A stretch of DNA of 37,735 nucleotides. Origin: Gemmatimonadota bacterium (GTDB lineage: Bacteria > Latescibacterota > UBA2968). The DNA lies in NCBI GenBank assembly GCA_002727195.1, contig PBWH01000021.1, forward strand, positions 85,782-123,516, in the 5' to 3' direction. This document shows, in pieces, positions 1 through 7,424 of the stretch. The stretch's first letter is position 1; the number at the start of each line of letters is the position of its first letter. The notes beneath the pieces are model-generated. The model was not told the origin of the DNA. It saw only the letters and a list, made by a program, of their open reading frames with translations, and searched no databases. The position numbers and the translations under genes were made by a program.

Positions 1-129
1 CGACTGTCGAGTCTTTCCGTGGGTGGGATTCCAGCACGTGAAGTCGGGATCGTTCAGCGTACGGGAGGACACCTGTCACCCTCAGCCGAAGCGTTCATCG
101 AGTTCCTTAGAGCCAGCGTGTCCGCGTGA
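1..129 (+). CDS. LysR-type regulator, C-terminal fragment (5' truncated by window edge)
   Basis: The frame is open from base 1 to a TGA at 127-129 and encodes 42 residues. They include REVGIVQRTGGHLSPSAEAF, followed by IEFLRAS. The pattern 'R.vgiv.R.gg.lSPaA.aFi.fLr' is what the last strand and helix of a LysR substrate-binding domain look like. Only the tail is present, so the DNA-binding helix-turn-helix and ligand specificity cannot be seen. The stop overlaps the GTG start of the next gene (GTGA, 126-129). Regulator and kinase may therefore be translationally coupled, which is unusual because LysR genes are more often divergent from their targets. The family call rests on a short tail and is moderate. 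Confidence 0.6.
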   Translation, partial: RLSSLSVGGIPAREVGIVQRTGGHLSPSAEAFIEFLRASVSA

Positions 130-1070
130 GTGAAGCACCCACCTATCCTTCGCTGGTGGAATCCGTAGAAGAGACAGTTGCTGCGACCGGAGAACGATAT
201 GGTTTAGAGCTTCAGGTCGATGCGCCACCGCGTCTCGGGTATCGAAGTACCATTCTCTTTTTGTGTTCAGAGGCGGGACAGTATGTGCTGAAGGTTGTCG
301 GGACTGGCCCCGAGCCGGGCCTCGAATCAACAGCTGAGTGCCAGGCCTTCCTCAAGGAAACGGGACAGCCAGTGGTCTCGCCCGTCCGACGCCGAGATGG
401 TGTGTTCTGGGGAGATGTGTCTGGGGCCTATGCTTGCCTGTATCCAAGGGCCGATGGGCAGGCGTGGGTCGGATGGTCTGCCGACAGGATGCGGTCAGCC
501 GGCTCGACCCTCGCTCGCGTTCATCGGCTGCCGGCCGAGTCGTTGAACATTGCGAACACAGCTCCCTCACAGGAGGCACGGTCAGTGATCGAGAGGTCCG
601 AGCAGGTCGACGGACCAGTCGATCTGCGCACCGCAGTCCTTGGGGATGTCGATTGGGGGACAACTTTCAACTCGATTCTGCACCGCGACTACCGAGCGCA
701 GAACGTCCTTTTCGCCGGAGAAGAGGCGGCGTGCGTGCTCGACTGGGATGACGCGGCTATCGGTGACCGGTTGCTCGATCTCGCCTATAGCCTGGTCTAC
801 TTCCAGGCGGTCGTGGGCGAACCGCCGACAGTGCCCTCGCTTCGGCCATTCATCAGTGGCTATGCAGACATATTTCCGCTTACAGATGACGATTGGTCAC
901 GTCTTCCAGACTTCCTGCTCCTGGCTCTCTACAAGGGACTCGCATTGTGGTCCGGCCTTTGGGCGATGACATCCTCAGCAAACACAAAGGAGCGGGTCGA
1001 GGGCTGGATTCAGGCCTACATCGCGCTTGCCGACACCTTCGAAGACACGGTTGAGGGGCTGCGAGGCTGA
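126..1070 (+). CDS. APH/choline-kinase-like phosphotransferase
   Basis: This 314-residue protein has the protein-kinase-like fold signature of the aminoglycoside phosphotransferase (PF01636) superfamily. The catalytic loop is ILHRDYRAQNVLF (HxDxxxxN). It is followed by the metal-binding segment VLDWDDAAIGDRLLDLAY, where DWD replaces the DFG of eukaryotic kinases. An N-lobe lysine sits in YVLKVVG. The family phosphorylates small hydroxylated molecules such as homoserine, choline, sugars or aminoglycosides, and the substrate cannot be read from sequence. The GTG start at 126 overlaps the stop of the preceding LysR fragment, and no earlier start avoids that gene. A phosphatase and glycerate kinase follow, so a role in sugar or polyol metabolism is more likely than drug resistance. 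That last point is inference. Confidence 0.8.
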   Translation: MSEAPTYPSLVESVEETVAATGERYGLELQVDAPPRLGYRSTILFLCSEAGQYVLKVVGTGPEPGLESTAECQAFLKETGQPVVSPVRRRDGVFWGDVSGAYACLYPRADGQAWVGWSADRMRSAGSTLARVHRLPAESLNIANTAPSQEARSVIERSEQVDGPVDLRTAVLGDVDWGTTFNSILHRDYRAQNVLFAGEEAACVLDWDDAAIGDRLLDLAYSLVYFQAVVGEPPTVPSLRPFISGYADIFPLTDDDWSRLPDFLLLALYKGLALWSGLWAMTSSANTKERVEGWIQAYIALADTFEDTVEGLRG

Positions 1071-1151
1071 TTCGCCGCGTTGTGCCACCTGTGGCGTTTG
1101 TTTATCTTCGATCCTTTGAGACCACGTCCGACCTAGACTTGGAAGACCGAA

Positions 1152-1865
1152 GTGCCATTCAACTTTTCCTGGCTGGTGCAAGGCCATCTTGCAGGCATGG
1201 GCAAACCCGGAAGCGGCCTCGAGCACGCACCCGAGATGTTGCCCCACGAGCACCGGTTTCTCACGTGGCTGAATACGTCCCGGTCACTCCGCAGTCTGTG
1301 CTCCGAGATGCCTGAACGGTTGGGATTGCCTACCGGTGATCCGCGGATGTCCGAGCAGCGACTCCTCGAGACCTATCGCAAGTTCCGGGATGTGTGGGGC
1401 ATCCTGTCGGGTGTGCGGGAGGGCTTCGGTGAGGGGGGAGAGCCGGCCGACCACTTCGTTCGGAACCGGTCGGCCGTCGTGGATGATCTGGTTTTTGTGA
1501 AGGAGCAGGGGATCCACGATCTCGTCACGTTGACTGAGCGGCCAGTGGAGGCTGAGGATCTGGAGGAAGCAGGTGTCCGCGCTCTCCACATTCCGATCAA
1601 GGATCAGCGAGCACCGACTAACGATCAGTTGGTCGAATTTGTCGAGCACGTGGACGAACGGCTGGCAGCGGGGGCACCCGTGGCAGTCCATTGTTTGGCC
1701 GGTATCGGGCGGACGGGCACCTGTCTGGCCGCCTATCTCGTCCATTGCGGGGCCGGCGCAGAGGATGCCATCATCGAAGTGCGAACGAGACGTCCCGATT
1801 CGATCGAGAACGAAGAACAGGAACAGGCGGTTCACCAGTTTGAAGCGATGCGAAAGGCAGTTTGA
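1152..1865 (+). CDS. DUSP23-like dual-specificity/tyrosine phosphatase with an insertion
   Basis: The 237-residue protein carries the CX5R phosphatase signature VAVHCLAGIGRTG, with nucleophile Cys181 and phosphate-binding Arg187. A plausible general acid is Asp151 in PIKDQRAPT. The N-terminus NFSWLVQGHLAGMGKP closely resembles the start of the DUSP23/VHZ family (NFSWV.pG.LAG...P), which supports the GTG start at 1152. The C-terminal SIENEEQEQAV also fits that family. Between the N-terminal motif and the core (roughly residues 22-115) lies about 70-90 residues absent from the 150-residue DUSP23 enzymes. Its function is unknown to me. The stop overlaps the glycerate kinase start (TGATG), implying coupled expression. 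The substrate could be a phosphoprotein or a small phosphomonoester. Confidence 0.82.
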   Translation: MPFNFSWLVQGHLAGMGKPGSGLEHAPEMLPHEHRFLTWLNTSRSLRSLCSEMPERLGLPTGDPRMSEQRLLETYRKFRDVWGILSGVREGFGEGGEPADHFVRNRSAVVDDLVFVKEQGIHDLVTLTERPVEAEDLEEAGVRALHIPIKDQRAPTNDQLVEFVEHVDERLAAGAPVAVHCLAGIGRTGTCLAAYLVHCGAGAEDAIIEVRTRRPDSIENEEQEQAVHQFEAMRKAV

Positions 1866-3199
1866 TGGGGCTCGAAGTACTCAGAGAACACGCGAATGAA
1901 ATCTTCCAGGCAGCGGTCGAGGCTGTGGATGCGGAGCAGTGCGTTCGAACCTTCGTGTCCCGTTCGGGAGACACGCTCACGATCGACGACCAGGCATACG
2001 ATCTCGGCGCGTTCGACGCGGTGCACATCGTCGGCGCGGGGAAGGCGAGCCCCCGGATGGCGGGTCCGCTGGTCGAGGTCCTGGGTGAGCAACTGACCGG
2101 CGGAATCATCAACACCAAGTACGAGCACGCGGAGCCCCTAGACGGAATCGACGTCGTCGAATGTGGGCACCCTGTCCCCGACGCGCCTGGGGTCGAGGGC
2201 ACCAATCGGATCCTCGAGTTGTTGAGTGGCGCGGACGAACGAAGCCTCGTGATCTGTCTCCTGTCCGGGGGCGGGTCAGCGATCATGCCAGCGCCGGTCG
2301 ATGGGTGTAGCCTTGAAGACAAGCAAGAGACCACGCGCCTCCTGTTGGAGTGCGGTGCGAATATCGTTGAATTGAACGCCGTCAGAAAGCACCTGTCCAA
2401 GGTGAAAGGTGGGGGATTGGCCCGGGCGGCCTTCCCGGCCACCGTGGTGGCTCTGATGCTTTCAGATGTGATCGGGGACCCGATGGATGTGATCGCTTCC
2501 GGGCCGACGGTGCCGGATACGTCCACGTATAGGACGTGTATGGACATCTTCGACAAGTATGAAATTTTTGATCAGTTACCCGAGTCGGTACAACAGCGGA
2601 TGAAGGACGGACTGGACGGAGACGTTCCTGATACGCCCAAGCCGGGTGATGAGGCGCTGGCCCGTGTTCAGAACGTCGTAGTCGGCAGCAATGGCCTGGC
2701 TGTGGCCGCTGCCGAAGCGAAAGCCGAAGCGCTCGGATACAACACACTGAGATTGTCGACACGACTTGAGGGGGAGGCGAGAGAGATCGCCCACGTCCAC
2801 GCCGCGATCGCGAAGGAGATCGTCACATCGGGTGCGCCCATCGAGGCACCGGCCTGCGTGATCGCCGGGGGAGAGACGACGGTAACGGTCCGAGGGAACG
2901 GCAAGGGAGGGCGGAACCAGGAGATGGCGCTCGCGGCGGCTCAGTTGCTACGCGGGTGGCAGCGAATCGTCTTCTTGAGCGGCGGGACCGATGGGACGGA
3001 CGGTCCTACAGATGCTGCGGGCGCGATTGCGGACGGTCACACGATCAATCGAGCTGAGAAGGCCGGGCTGTCGGCGATTGGTCACCTCAAGGAGAACGAC
3101 GCCTACCACTTCTTCAAGCCCCTCGACGACCTGCTGATGACCGGCCCGACAGGTACGAACGTGGCAGATGTCGCGATGGTGCTCGTCGCCGAGGCCTAG
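1865..3199 (+). CDS. glycerate 2-kinase (DUF4147/MOFRL type)
   Basis: This 444-residue protein is a GckA/TtuD-type glycerate kinase, expected to convert D-glycerate and ATP to 2-phosphoglycerate. The N-terminal DUF4147 domain includes VHIVGAGKASPRMAG and the glycine-rich LLSGGGSAIMPAP. The C-terminal MOFRL domain carries FLSGGTDGTDGPTDAAGA, where the aspartate/glycine run forms the catalytic site. Length is normal for the family. I chose ATG 1865, which overlaps the upstream stop; a TTG three bases earlier is possible but less likely. It feeds glycerate into lower glycolysis and suits a catabolic locus. Its 3' end overlaps the convergent EamA gene by four bases (3196-3199). Confidence 0.93.
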   Translation: MGLEVLREHANEIFQAAVEAVDAEQCVRTFVSRSGDTLTIDDQAYDLGAFDAVHIVGAGKASPRMAGPLVEVLGEQLTGGIINTKYEHAEPLDGIDVVECGHPVPDAPGVEGTNRILELLSGADERSLVICLLSGGGSAIMPAPVDGCSLEDKQETTRLLLECGANIVELNAVRKHLSKVKGGGLARAAFPATVVALMLSDVIGDPMDVIASGPTVPDTSTYRTCMDIFDKYEIFDQLPESVQQRMKDGLDGDVPDTPKPGDEALARVQNVVVGSNGLAVAAAEAKAEALGYNTLRLSTRLEGEAREIAHVHAAIAKEIVTSGAPIEAPACVIAGGETTVTVRGNGKGGRNQEMALAAAQLLRGWQRIVFLSGGTDGTDGPTDAAGAIADGHTINRAEKAGLSAIGHLKENDAYHFFKPLDDLLMTGPTGTNVADVAMVLVAEA

Positions 3200-4104
3200 A
3201 CGTCCGCGTTCTCTTCCGGATCGCGGTTGGCGATGACGATGCCGATCCCGACGAGGATGACGCTGCCAATCAGGGCAGGTGAAACAGGCTCTTCCAGGAG
3301 AAAACCACTGAGTGCGACACCGATCAGTGGCGTGATGAATCCGAAGACGCCAACCCGGCTCGCCTTGTAGGTCTTGAGCAGTCCCGTCATCACGAGAAAG
3401 CAAAAGCCGGCGATCACGACCCCTTGGTAAAGGACGCCGGCTGAAACCCAGGCGTTGAGCGTCACGCGTGGTTCCGGCTCGATCAGCAGGCTCGCCCCAA
3501 AGAAAATCGGCAGACTGATCAGGGCCTGCCATACGAGCAGTCGCGTGGGGGCGATGTTCTGAGCGAGTCGTTTGGTATAGACCTGGCGCGCCCCGAGCAG
3601 ACAAGCACTCGCGAGGACAAGACCATCGCCTAGGAGGTAGTCGAGTTGATTCGTTGCGAAGCTCTCGACAAAGACGACGACGACGGCGGAGAACGAGAGG
3701 GCCATCCCCGCGAACCGGGAGCGGCTGGCGCGATCCCCCTCGATATAGAGGTGCGCGAACAGGGCGGTGAAGAAGGGGTAGGCCGAGATCAAGACGGTTG
3801 ATCGACCGGCCAGTGTATAGTGCGTGCCGGCGTTCAGGAGATAAATCTGGCTGACGAAAAGTACGATCAGCCGTAAGATCCTTCCGAGTTCGCCAGGTTC
3901 GAGTCGCAGTGAGACGCGCGCGATCACAGCCCAGATGGCGACGAAGAGACCGCCGAGTAGGAATCTGAGGCCAGCCAGGAACAGGGGGGAGGCCCCGGAC
4001 AGCGCCATTTTGATGGCGACGGAATTCCCGCCCCACAGGACGGCCGTCATGATTGTGATGGCTATCGCCGGCCGGTTAAGCCGCTCATTCTGAATTGTCG
4101 TCAC
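3196..4104 (-). CDS. EamA/DMT-family permease
   Basis: The 302-residue hydrophobic protein shows about ten transmembrane segments in two homologous halves, the layout of drug/metabolite transporters with tandem EamA domains. The first begins near AITIMTAVLWGGNSVAIK, a typical EamA opening ('WG.n....k'). The second begins around LVLASACLLGARQVYTKRL. Such permeases export small metabolites, often amino acids or nucleosides, and the substrate is not predictable. Its start is GTG at 4104, overlapping the TGA of the upstream gene (GTGA), so the two are almost certainly co-transcribed leftward. No terminator is visible at the convergent junction with glycerate kinase. Confidence 0.88.
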   Translation of the reverse strand: MTTIQNERLNRPAIAITIMTAVLWGGNSVAIKMALSGASPLFLAGLRFLLGGLFVAIWAVIARVSLRLEPGELGRILRLIVLFVSQIYLLNAGTHYTLAGRSTVLISAYPFFTALFAHLYIEGDRASRSRFAGMALSFSAVVVVFVESFATNQLDYLLGDGLVLASACLLGARQVYTKRLAQNIAPTRLLVWQALISLPIFFGASLLIEPEPRVTLNAWVSAGVLYQGVVIAGFCFLVMTGLLKTYKASRVGVFGFITPLIGVALSGFLLEEPVSPALIGSVILVGIGIVIANRDPEENADV

Positions 4105-4703
4105 TTGCCGATCCGCTCGAGCAGGATGACAGCCCCAAAAGGTACCGCGACCCAGGGCGCGGCTGCTGGCAAAGTCAGCGCGGCGACCAGACCAGTTCCG
4201 CCGGCTATTCCGAACCGAAAAAAGAACCGGTGCGACTTTTTCGGATCCAGGCGGTTCAGCAGCAGAATGTGCGGGAGTACGGGGTCCAGCATCCCGTGTC
4301 GCCCTCCGTTCGAGATCAGGGCGAAGACCAGGCAGACCGCGGCAGCAAGGTAGTTCGTCTGATCGTGCAGGATTCCGAGGCCGATTCCCAGAGAAAGTAT
4401 CTGGGAGAGGGCGAACACGTAGACAGCTGTGTTGCGGAGCGGCTCATAGACGCCGAGCTCACGGAGGTCGCTGACACGCCGCTTGTCACTGTAGGGAATC
4501 AGCGTAAAGAACAGGTAGGCGACCACCATCGCGGTCGGATTGAGAAAGACGCCGATTTCCCGGCTCGCGTGAGCGGATACCGATCCATCGATTCCCCAGT
4601 GGACGGGGATTCGTTTCGGCAAGTAAGGGACGGCTAGATAGCCACCGACCCCGCACAAGAGGATCGTCAGCAGGGGTGGCCACTGTTTGGTGAGGATGTT
4701 CAT
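4101..4703 (-). CDS. DUF1648-domain membrane protein
   Basis: The protein has 200 residues and several hydrophobic helices. Just after the first helix is the DUF1648 signature LPKRIPVHWGIDGSVSAH ('lP..iPtHwg.dG.pd'), also found in SdpI-type immunity proteins and some regulators. The SdpI C-terminal domain motifs are not evident, so I do not call it SdpI. ATG 4703 (MNILTKQWPPL) is preferred over an upstream start inside the G/C hairpin at 4740-4756. No Shine-Dalgarno is seen, and the predicted transcription start is only about 10 bases upstream, so initiation may be nearly leaderless. It is the first gene of a two-gene leftward operon. Function is unknown. Confidence 0.75.
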   Translation of the reverse strand: MNILTKQWPPLLTILLCGVGGYLAVPYLPKRIPVHWGIDGSVSAHASREIGVFLNPTAMVVAYLFFTLIPYSDKRRVSDLRELGVYEPLRNTAVYVFALSQILSLGIGLGILHDQTNYLAAAVCLVFALISNGGRHGMLDPVLPHILLLNRLDPKKSHRFFFRFGIAGGTGLVAALTLPAAAPWVAVPFGAVILLERIGK

Positions 4704-4719
4704 GGTCGATAAGTTGGCC

Positions 4720-4748
4720 AGTATAGCGGGAACACAAAAGGGGGGCAA
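4720..4748 (-). promoter_or_regulatory. candidate sigma-70 promoter for the DUF1648-EamA operon
   Basis: On the minus strand, TTGCCC (4748-4743) is separated by exactly 17 bases from TATACT (4725-4720). Transcription would start near 4713, about 10 bases before the ATG at 4703. The -35 box overlaps the loop and 5' arm of the GC hairpin at 4740-4756. Confidence 0.45.
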
Positions 4749-4756
4749 GGCCCCCC
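4740..4756. repeat. perfect 7-bp G/C hairpin between divergent genes
   Basis: GGGGGGC, loop AAG, then GCCCCCC, flanked by AAAA on the left and GGTTTT on the right. It looks like an intrinsic terminator from either strand. It sits between two divergent starts (4703 leftward, 4776 rightward), where no gene ends. It could insulate the two units, act as a leader structure of the TPR gene or bind a regulator. Confidence 0.6.
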
Positions 4757-4775
4757 GGTTTTAATCAAGGATGGG

Positions 4776-6281
4776 ATGATGTCGAAGGTGATGGTCAGCG
4801 TGCTCTGTCTCCTGGTTCTGAGCCAGGAGGTATACGCACGGGAGTTTTCCGGTGAGGTCGAAGACCTGTTTCGCCGCGGAAAGATCGATTCAGCACTGGC
4901 AGCCAGTCAGGCGTTTGTCGTTGCTTTCCCGGACAGCGCTGAGGCGCACGGTTATCTGGGTACGATGTATACCGAGGTGGGGCGGCTCGAAGACGCGCTT
5001 GCGGCGTTCGATCGAGTGACGCAACTCAATCCAAGTCAGGTGGACGGATATCGGAATCTTGCCTTGCTGCAGGCGAAAGTCGGGAAGGTCGACGAGGCGA
5101 TCGAAACGCTCACACGAGGGGTTGGCGCTACCGCGGAGTCTCCGGCGCTCATTCTCGAGCGGGCACTCATCAAGGGCAATGCCGGCCAGATCGAGGCGGC
5201 AAAGGCCGATTTCGAACGGGCAATCAAGAAAGCGCCCAAGACACTCGACGCCTATCACGGGCTTGCTATGTTGTGGACGGCCAGTGGTGACTTCGATCGC
5301 GCATTGGAGTCCATCGATCGCGGCCTGGCGATCGCCCCTGGCAATCCGGAACTGCTCGTGAATAGAGGGGGAGTGCTCCATTCGCAGGGACAAATTCCCG
5401 GAGCGTTCACAGCCTACCGTGCCGCGCTCGACTCGGCGCCCGAGGACGCCAAGGTATATCGGGCCTTCGGGTTCATGGCGGCGGAAGTCGGTTCCCTTGT
5501 CGTCGCTGAGGCTGCCTGGTCAGAATCGGTTCGACTCAATCCGTCCGATCTCGAAGTTCGGAACGCGCTCGGGCAACTCTACATCTCGAAAGGGGATGGT
5601 AAGAGGGCGCTCGCACAGTTAGAGGCGATCGTCGCTGAGGAGCCTAGGGCTGCTCTGACACGACACAAGCTCGGGTTCCTCTACCGCAGCAAGGGAGAGC
5701 CGGCTCGGTCGAAACAGGAGTTCAGGGCCTGCATTCAGATCGAACCGGGGTGGACGGAGCCTTACAAGAGTTTGGCCATGCTTCACGTCGAGGAGGGGTA
5801 TCTCGATTCCGCCCTGGCTGTCTACAATGCCGCCCTTGGTGTCGACTCGACAGATGCCACGATCCACAACAACGTGGGCTACGTCTACTCTATGGCCAAG
5901 AAGTGGACCGATGCGAAGAGGGCTTATGCGAATGCACTGTTGTTTACGAGCGACGCTGAGATGCTTCGCGATGTGCAGAAAAATCTGAGCATTATCGAGG
6001 CGATCGAGGCCGGGAAGGTTCAGGTGCGGCACATCGTCGTGCGGACTGAAGCCAAAGCTAGGGAGCTCCTGAGTCAACTGAATGGCGGTTCTGACTTTGT
6101 TGAACTCGCGAGAGCACACTCGATCGATGCGTCTGCAAAAGAGGGCGGGAATCTGGGCTTCTTCGAGAAAGGGGATCTTCAACCCGACTTCGAGGCGGCC
6201 GCTTTCTCGCTCGAAGTCGGTGACCTGAGCGATGTGATCCTGACGCCCGTCGGATATCACATCATTCAACGCACCAACTGA
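4776..6281 (+). CDS. secreted TPR protein fused to a parvulin-type prolyl isomerase
   Basis: The 501-residue product starts with a signal peptide (hydrophobic segment about 6-16, cleavage after VYA near residue 21). An array of tetratricopeptide repeats follows (about residues 30-395, with units such as AEAHGYLGTMYTEVGRLEDA). The last 87 residues (415-501) are a PPIC/rotamase domain. They run from VQVRHIVV through GGNLGFFEKGDLQPDFEAAA to TPVGYHIIQ, matching SurA/PrsA parvulins. Parvulins catalyse cis-trans prolyl isomerisation and often act as periplasmic chaperones. The TPR array probably supplies client or partner binding. ATG 4776 or 4779 are both possible; AAGG lies at 4767-4770. The flippase-like gene follows after 25 bases, so they may share a transcript. 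Confidence 0.88.
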   Translation: MMSKVMVSVLCLLVLSQEVYAREFSGEVEDLFRRGKIDSALAASQAFVVAFPDSAEAHGYLGTMYTEVGRLEDALAAFDRVTQLNPSQVDGYRNLALLQAKVGKVDEAIETLTRGVGATAESPALILERALIKGNAGQIEAAKADFERAIKKAPKTLDAYHGLAMLWTASGDFDRALESIDRGLAIAPGNPELLVNRGGVLHSQGQIPGAFTAYRAALDSAPEDAKVYRAFGFMAAEVGSLVVAEAAWSESVRLNPSDLEVRNALGQLYISKGDGKRALAQLEAIVAEEPRAALTRHKLGFLYRSKGEPARSKQEFRACIQIEPGWTEPYKSLAMLHVEEGYLDSALAVYNAALGVDSTDATIHNNVGYVYSMAKKWTDAKRAYANALLFTSDAEMLRDVQKNLSIIEAIEAGKVQVRHIVVRTEAKARELLSQLNGGSDFVELARAHSIDASAKEGGNLGFFEKGDLQPDFEAAAFSLEVGDLSDVILTPVGYHIIQRTN

Positions 6282-6306
6282 TTGCGGGAAGGGTAAGGGC
6301 GAGGGC

Positions 6307-7305
6307 GTGAAAAAGAGGCTCGGCCGACTGTTGTTGTGGGGAGCCGGGTTGGCGCTTCTCGGCTTGCTGATCAACCAGGTCGGTATCGACCAGGTCTGGG
6401 AGCATATCACGCGGCTGGGGTGGCGGATTGTTCCCGTATTTATGATCGCGCTCTCCTGGCACGTCAGCAATACCCTCGCCTGGCAAGCCTGCTTCGATCG
6501 CGACGACCCTGACCGTCTTAGCTTCTGGTCCTTGTTCATCACCAAGTTGTCCGGTGAAGCCATCGGTAACGTAAGTCCGGCATCCCACGTCGGGAGCGAG
6601 CTGGCAAAAGCCTACATGCTCCGGAGCCGCACGTCGTTCACCAAGGGGCTACCCACTGTTGTCGTGAACAAGACGATCGAAGTGGTCAGCGGTCTCGTCT
6701 TCGCTTTCACCGGCACCCTCCTCGCCTGCCAGGCTTTCCAGATTCCTGATCAGATTCGCACCGGCCTGCTTGCCGCGCTGGCCCTGACGACGCTTGCGAT
6801 CGTAGTGGCGGTCAAGCGTCAGCGGCGGAACACGTTCGGGTGGTTTCTCAACGTGCTAAACAGTTTCGGGCTCACGTTTCTGGAGAAGCGACGCGAGAAG
6901 ATCGAAGAGATCGACCGAAACATCGCTGCGTTCTACCACCGCAACCCGCGTGGCTTTGCCGTGTCTCTCGGCTTCCACGTGTTGAGCTGGTTTCTTGGGG
7001 CATACGAGGTGTATTACATCCTCGGTATCCTAGGTGAGTCGTTGCCCTTCTCCACTGCATACCTCCTGACATCCCTCTCCCTGATCATCAACACGGCGTT
7101 CTTCTTCGTGCCCTCCGGCGTCGGTGTGTTCGAGGGGGGGCACGTGTTCCTCTTCCATCTACTCGGTCTGGAAGCCGGGCTCGGCCTGGCCGTCGGTCTA
7201 CTGCGCCGGATCCGGAAAGTATTCTGGGTGATCGTCGGCTTTGCCATGCTCTTCATCCTCTCCAGGTTCCGGGGCGTCTCCGCAACCGCGCGACCACCGG
7301 TTTAA
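6307..7305 (+). CDS. LPG-synthase-TM / flippase-like integral membrane protein
   Basis: The 332-residue polytopic protein belongs to the lysylphosphatidylglycerol synthase transmembrane family (TIGR00374, UPF0104). Evidence is the opening LLLWGAGLALLGLLINQVG, which is followed by a DQVWEHITRLGW-type loop. Also diagnostic are ISGEAIGNVSPASHVGSELAKA-like conserved polar residues and the late FFVPSGVGVFEGG motif. Members with this domain alone are implicated in moving lipid-linked molecules across the inner membrane, but few are characterised. The start is GTG 6307, with purine-rich sequence upstream. It sits between a periplasmic chaperone-like protein and TolC, consistent with an envelope role. 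No aminoacyl-transferase domain is present, so it is not a full MprF. Confidence 0.82.
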   Translation: MKKRLGRLLLWGAGLALLGLLINQVGIDQVWEHITRLGWRIVPVFMIALSWHVSNTLAWQACFDRDDPDRLSFWSLFITKLSGEAIGNVSPASHVGSELAKAYMLRSRTSFTKGLPTVVVNKTIEVVSGLVFAFTGTLLACQAFQIPDQIRTGLLAALALTTLAIVVAVKRQRRNTFGWFLNVLNSFGLTFLEKRREKIEEIDRNIAAFYHRNPRGFAVSLGFHVLSWFLGAYEVYYILGILGESLPFSTAYLLTSLSLIINTAFFFVPSGVGVFEGGHVFLFHLLGLEAGLGLAVGLLRRIRKVFWVIVGFAMLFILSRFRGVSATARPPV

Positions 7306-7317
7306 GACGCCGGTGTT

Positions 7318-7333
7318 TGGCACGCCGTTCGCA
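7318..7333 (+). promoter_or_regulatory. candidate sigma-54 (-24/-12) promoter upstream of tolC-like gene
   Basis: TGGCACG, then CCGT, then TCGCA matches the -24/-12 consensus TGGCACG-N4-TTGCA at all but one defined position. The invariant GG and GC are correctly spaced. Transcription would start near 7344, about 80 bases before ATG 7425. The same bases can also form a 6-bp hairpin (7311-7327) without a T-run, so a structural role for the preceding gene's 3' end is the main alternative. Confidence 0.4.
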
Positions 7334-7424
7334 AGCACCGATATGTTCTGCTTCCATTAGATATGGTTAACCTGCGGGGAGCCACATAAAACCTGCGATT
7401 ATAACCGTTCCCGGAGGATTCGCA

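Noticed and set aside
126-1070. Aminoglycoside resistance gene
   Set aside because: Only the broad APH fold is visible, and the neighbours are metabolic; no resistance-specific sequence is recognised.
2948-4036. 362-codon minus-strand frame over the glycerate kinase end and EamA gene
   Set aside because: Arg-rich sequence with no membrane or domain pattern; the EamA frame on the same strand is clearly the real one.
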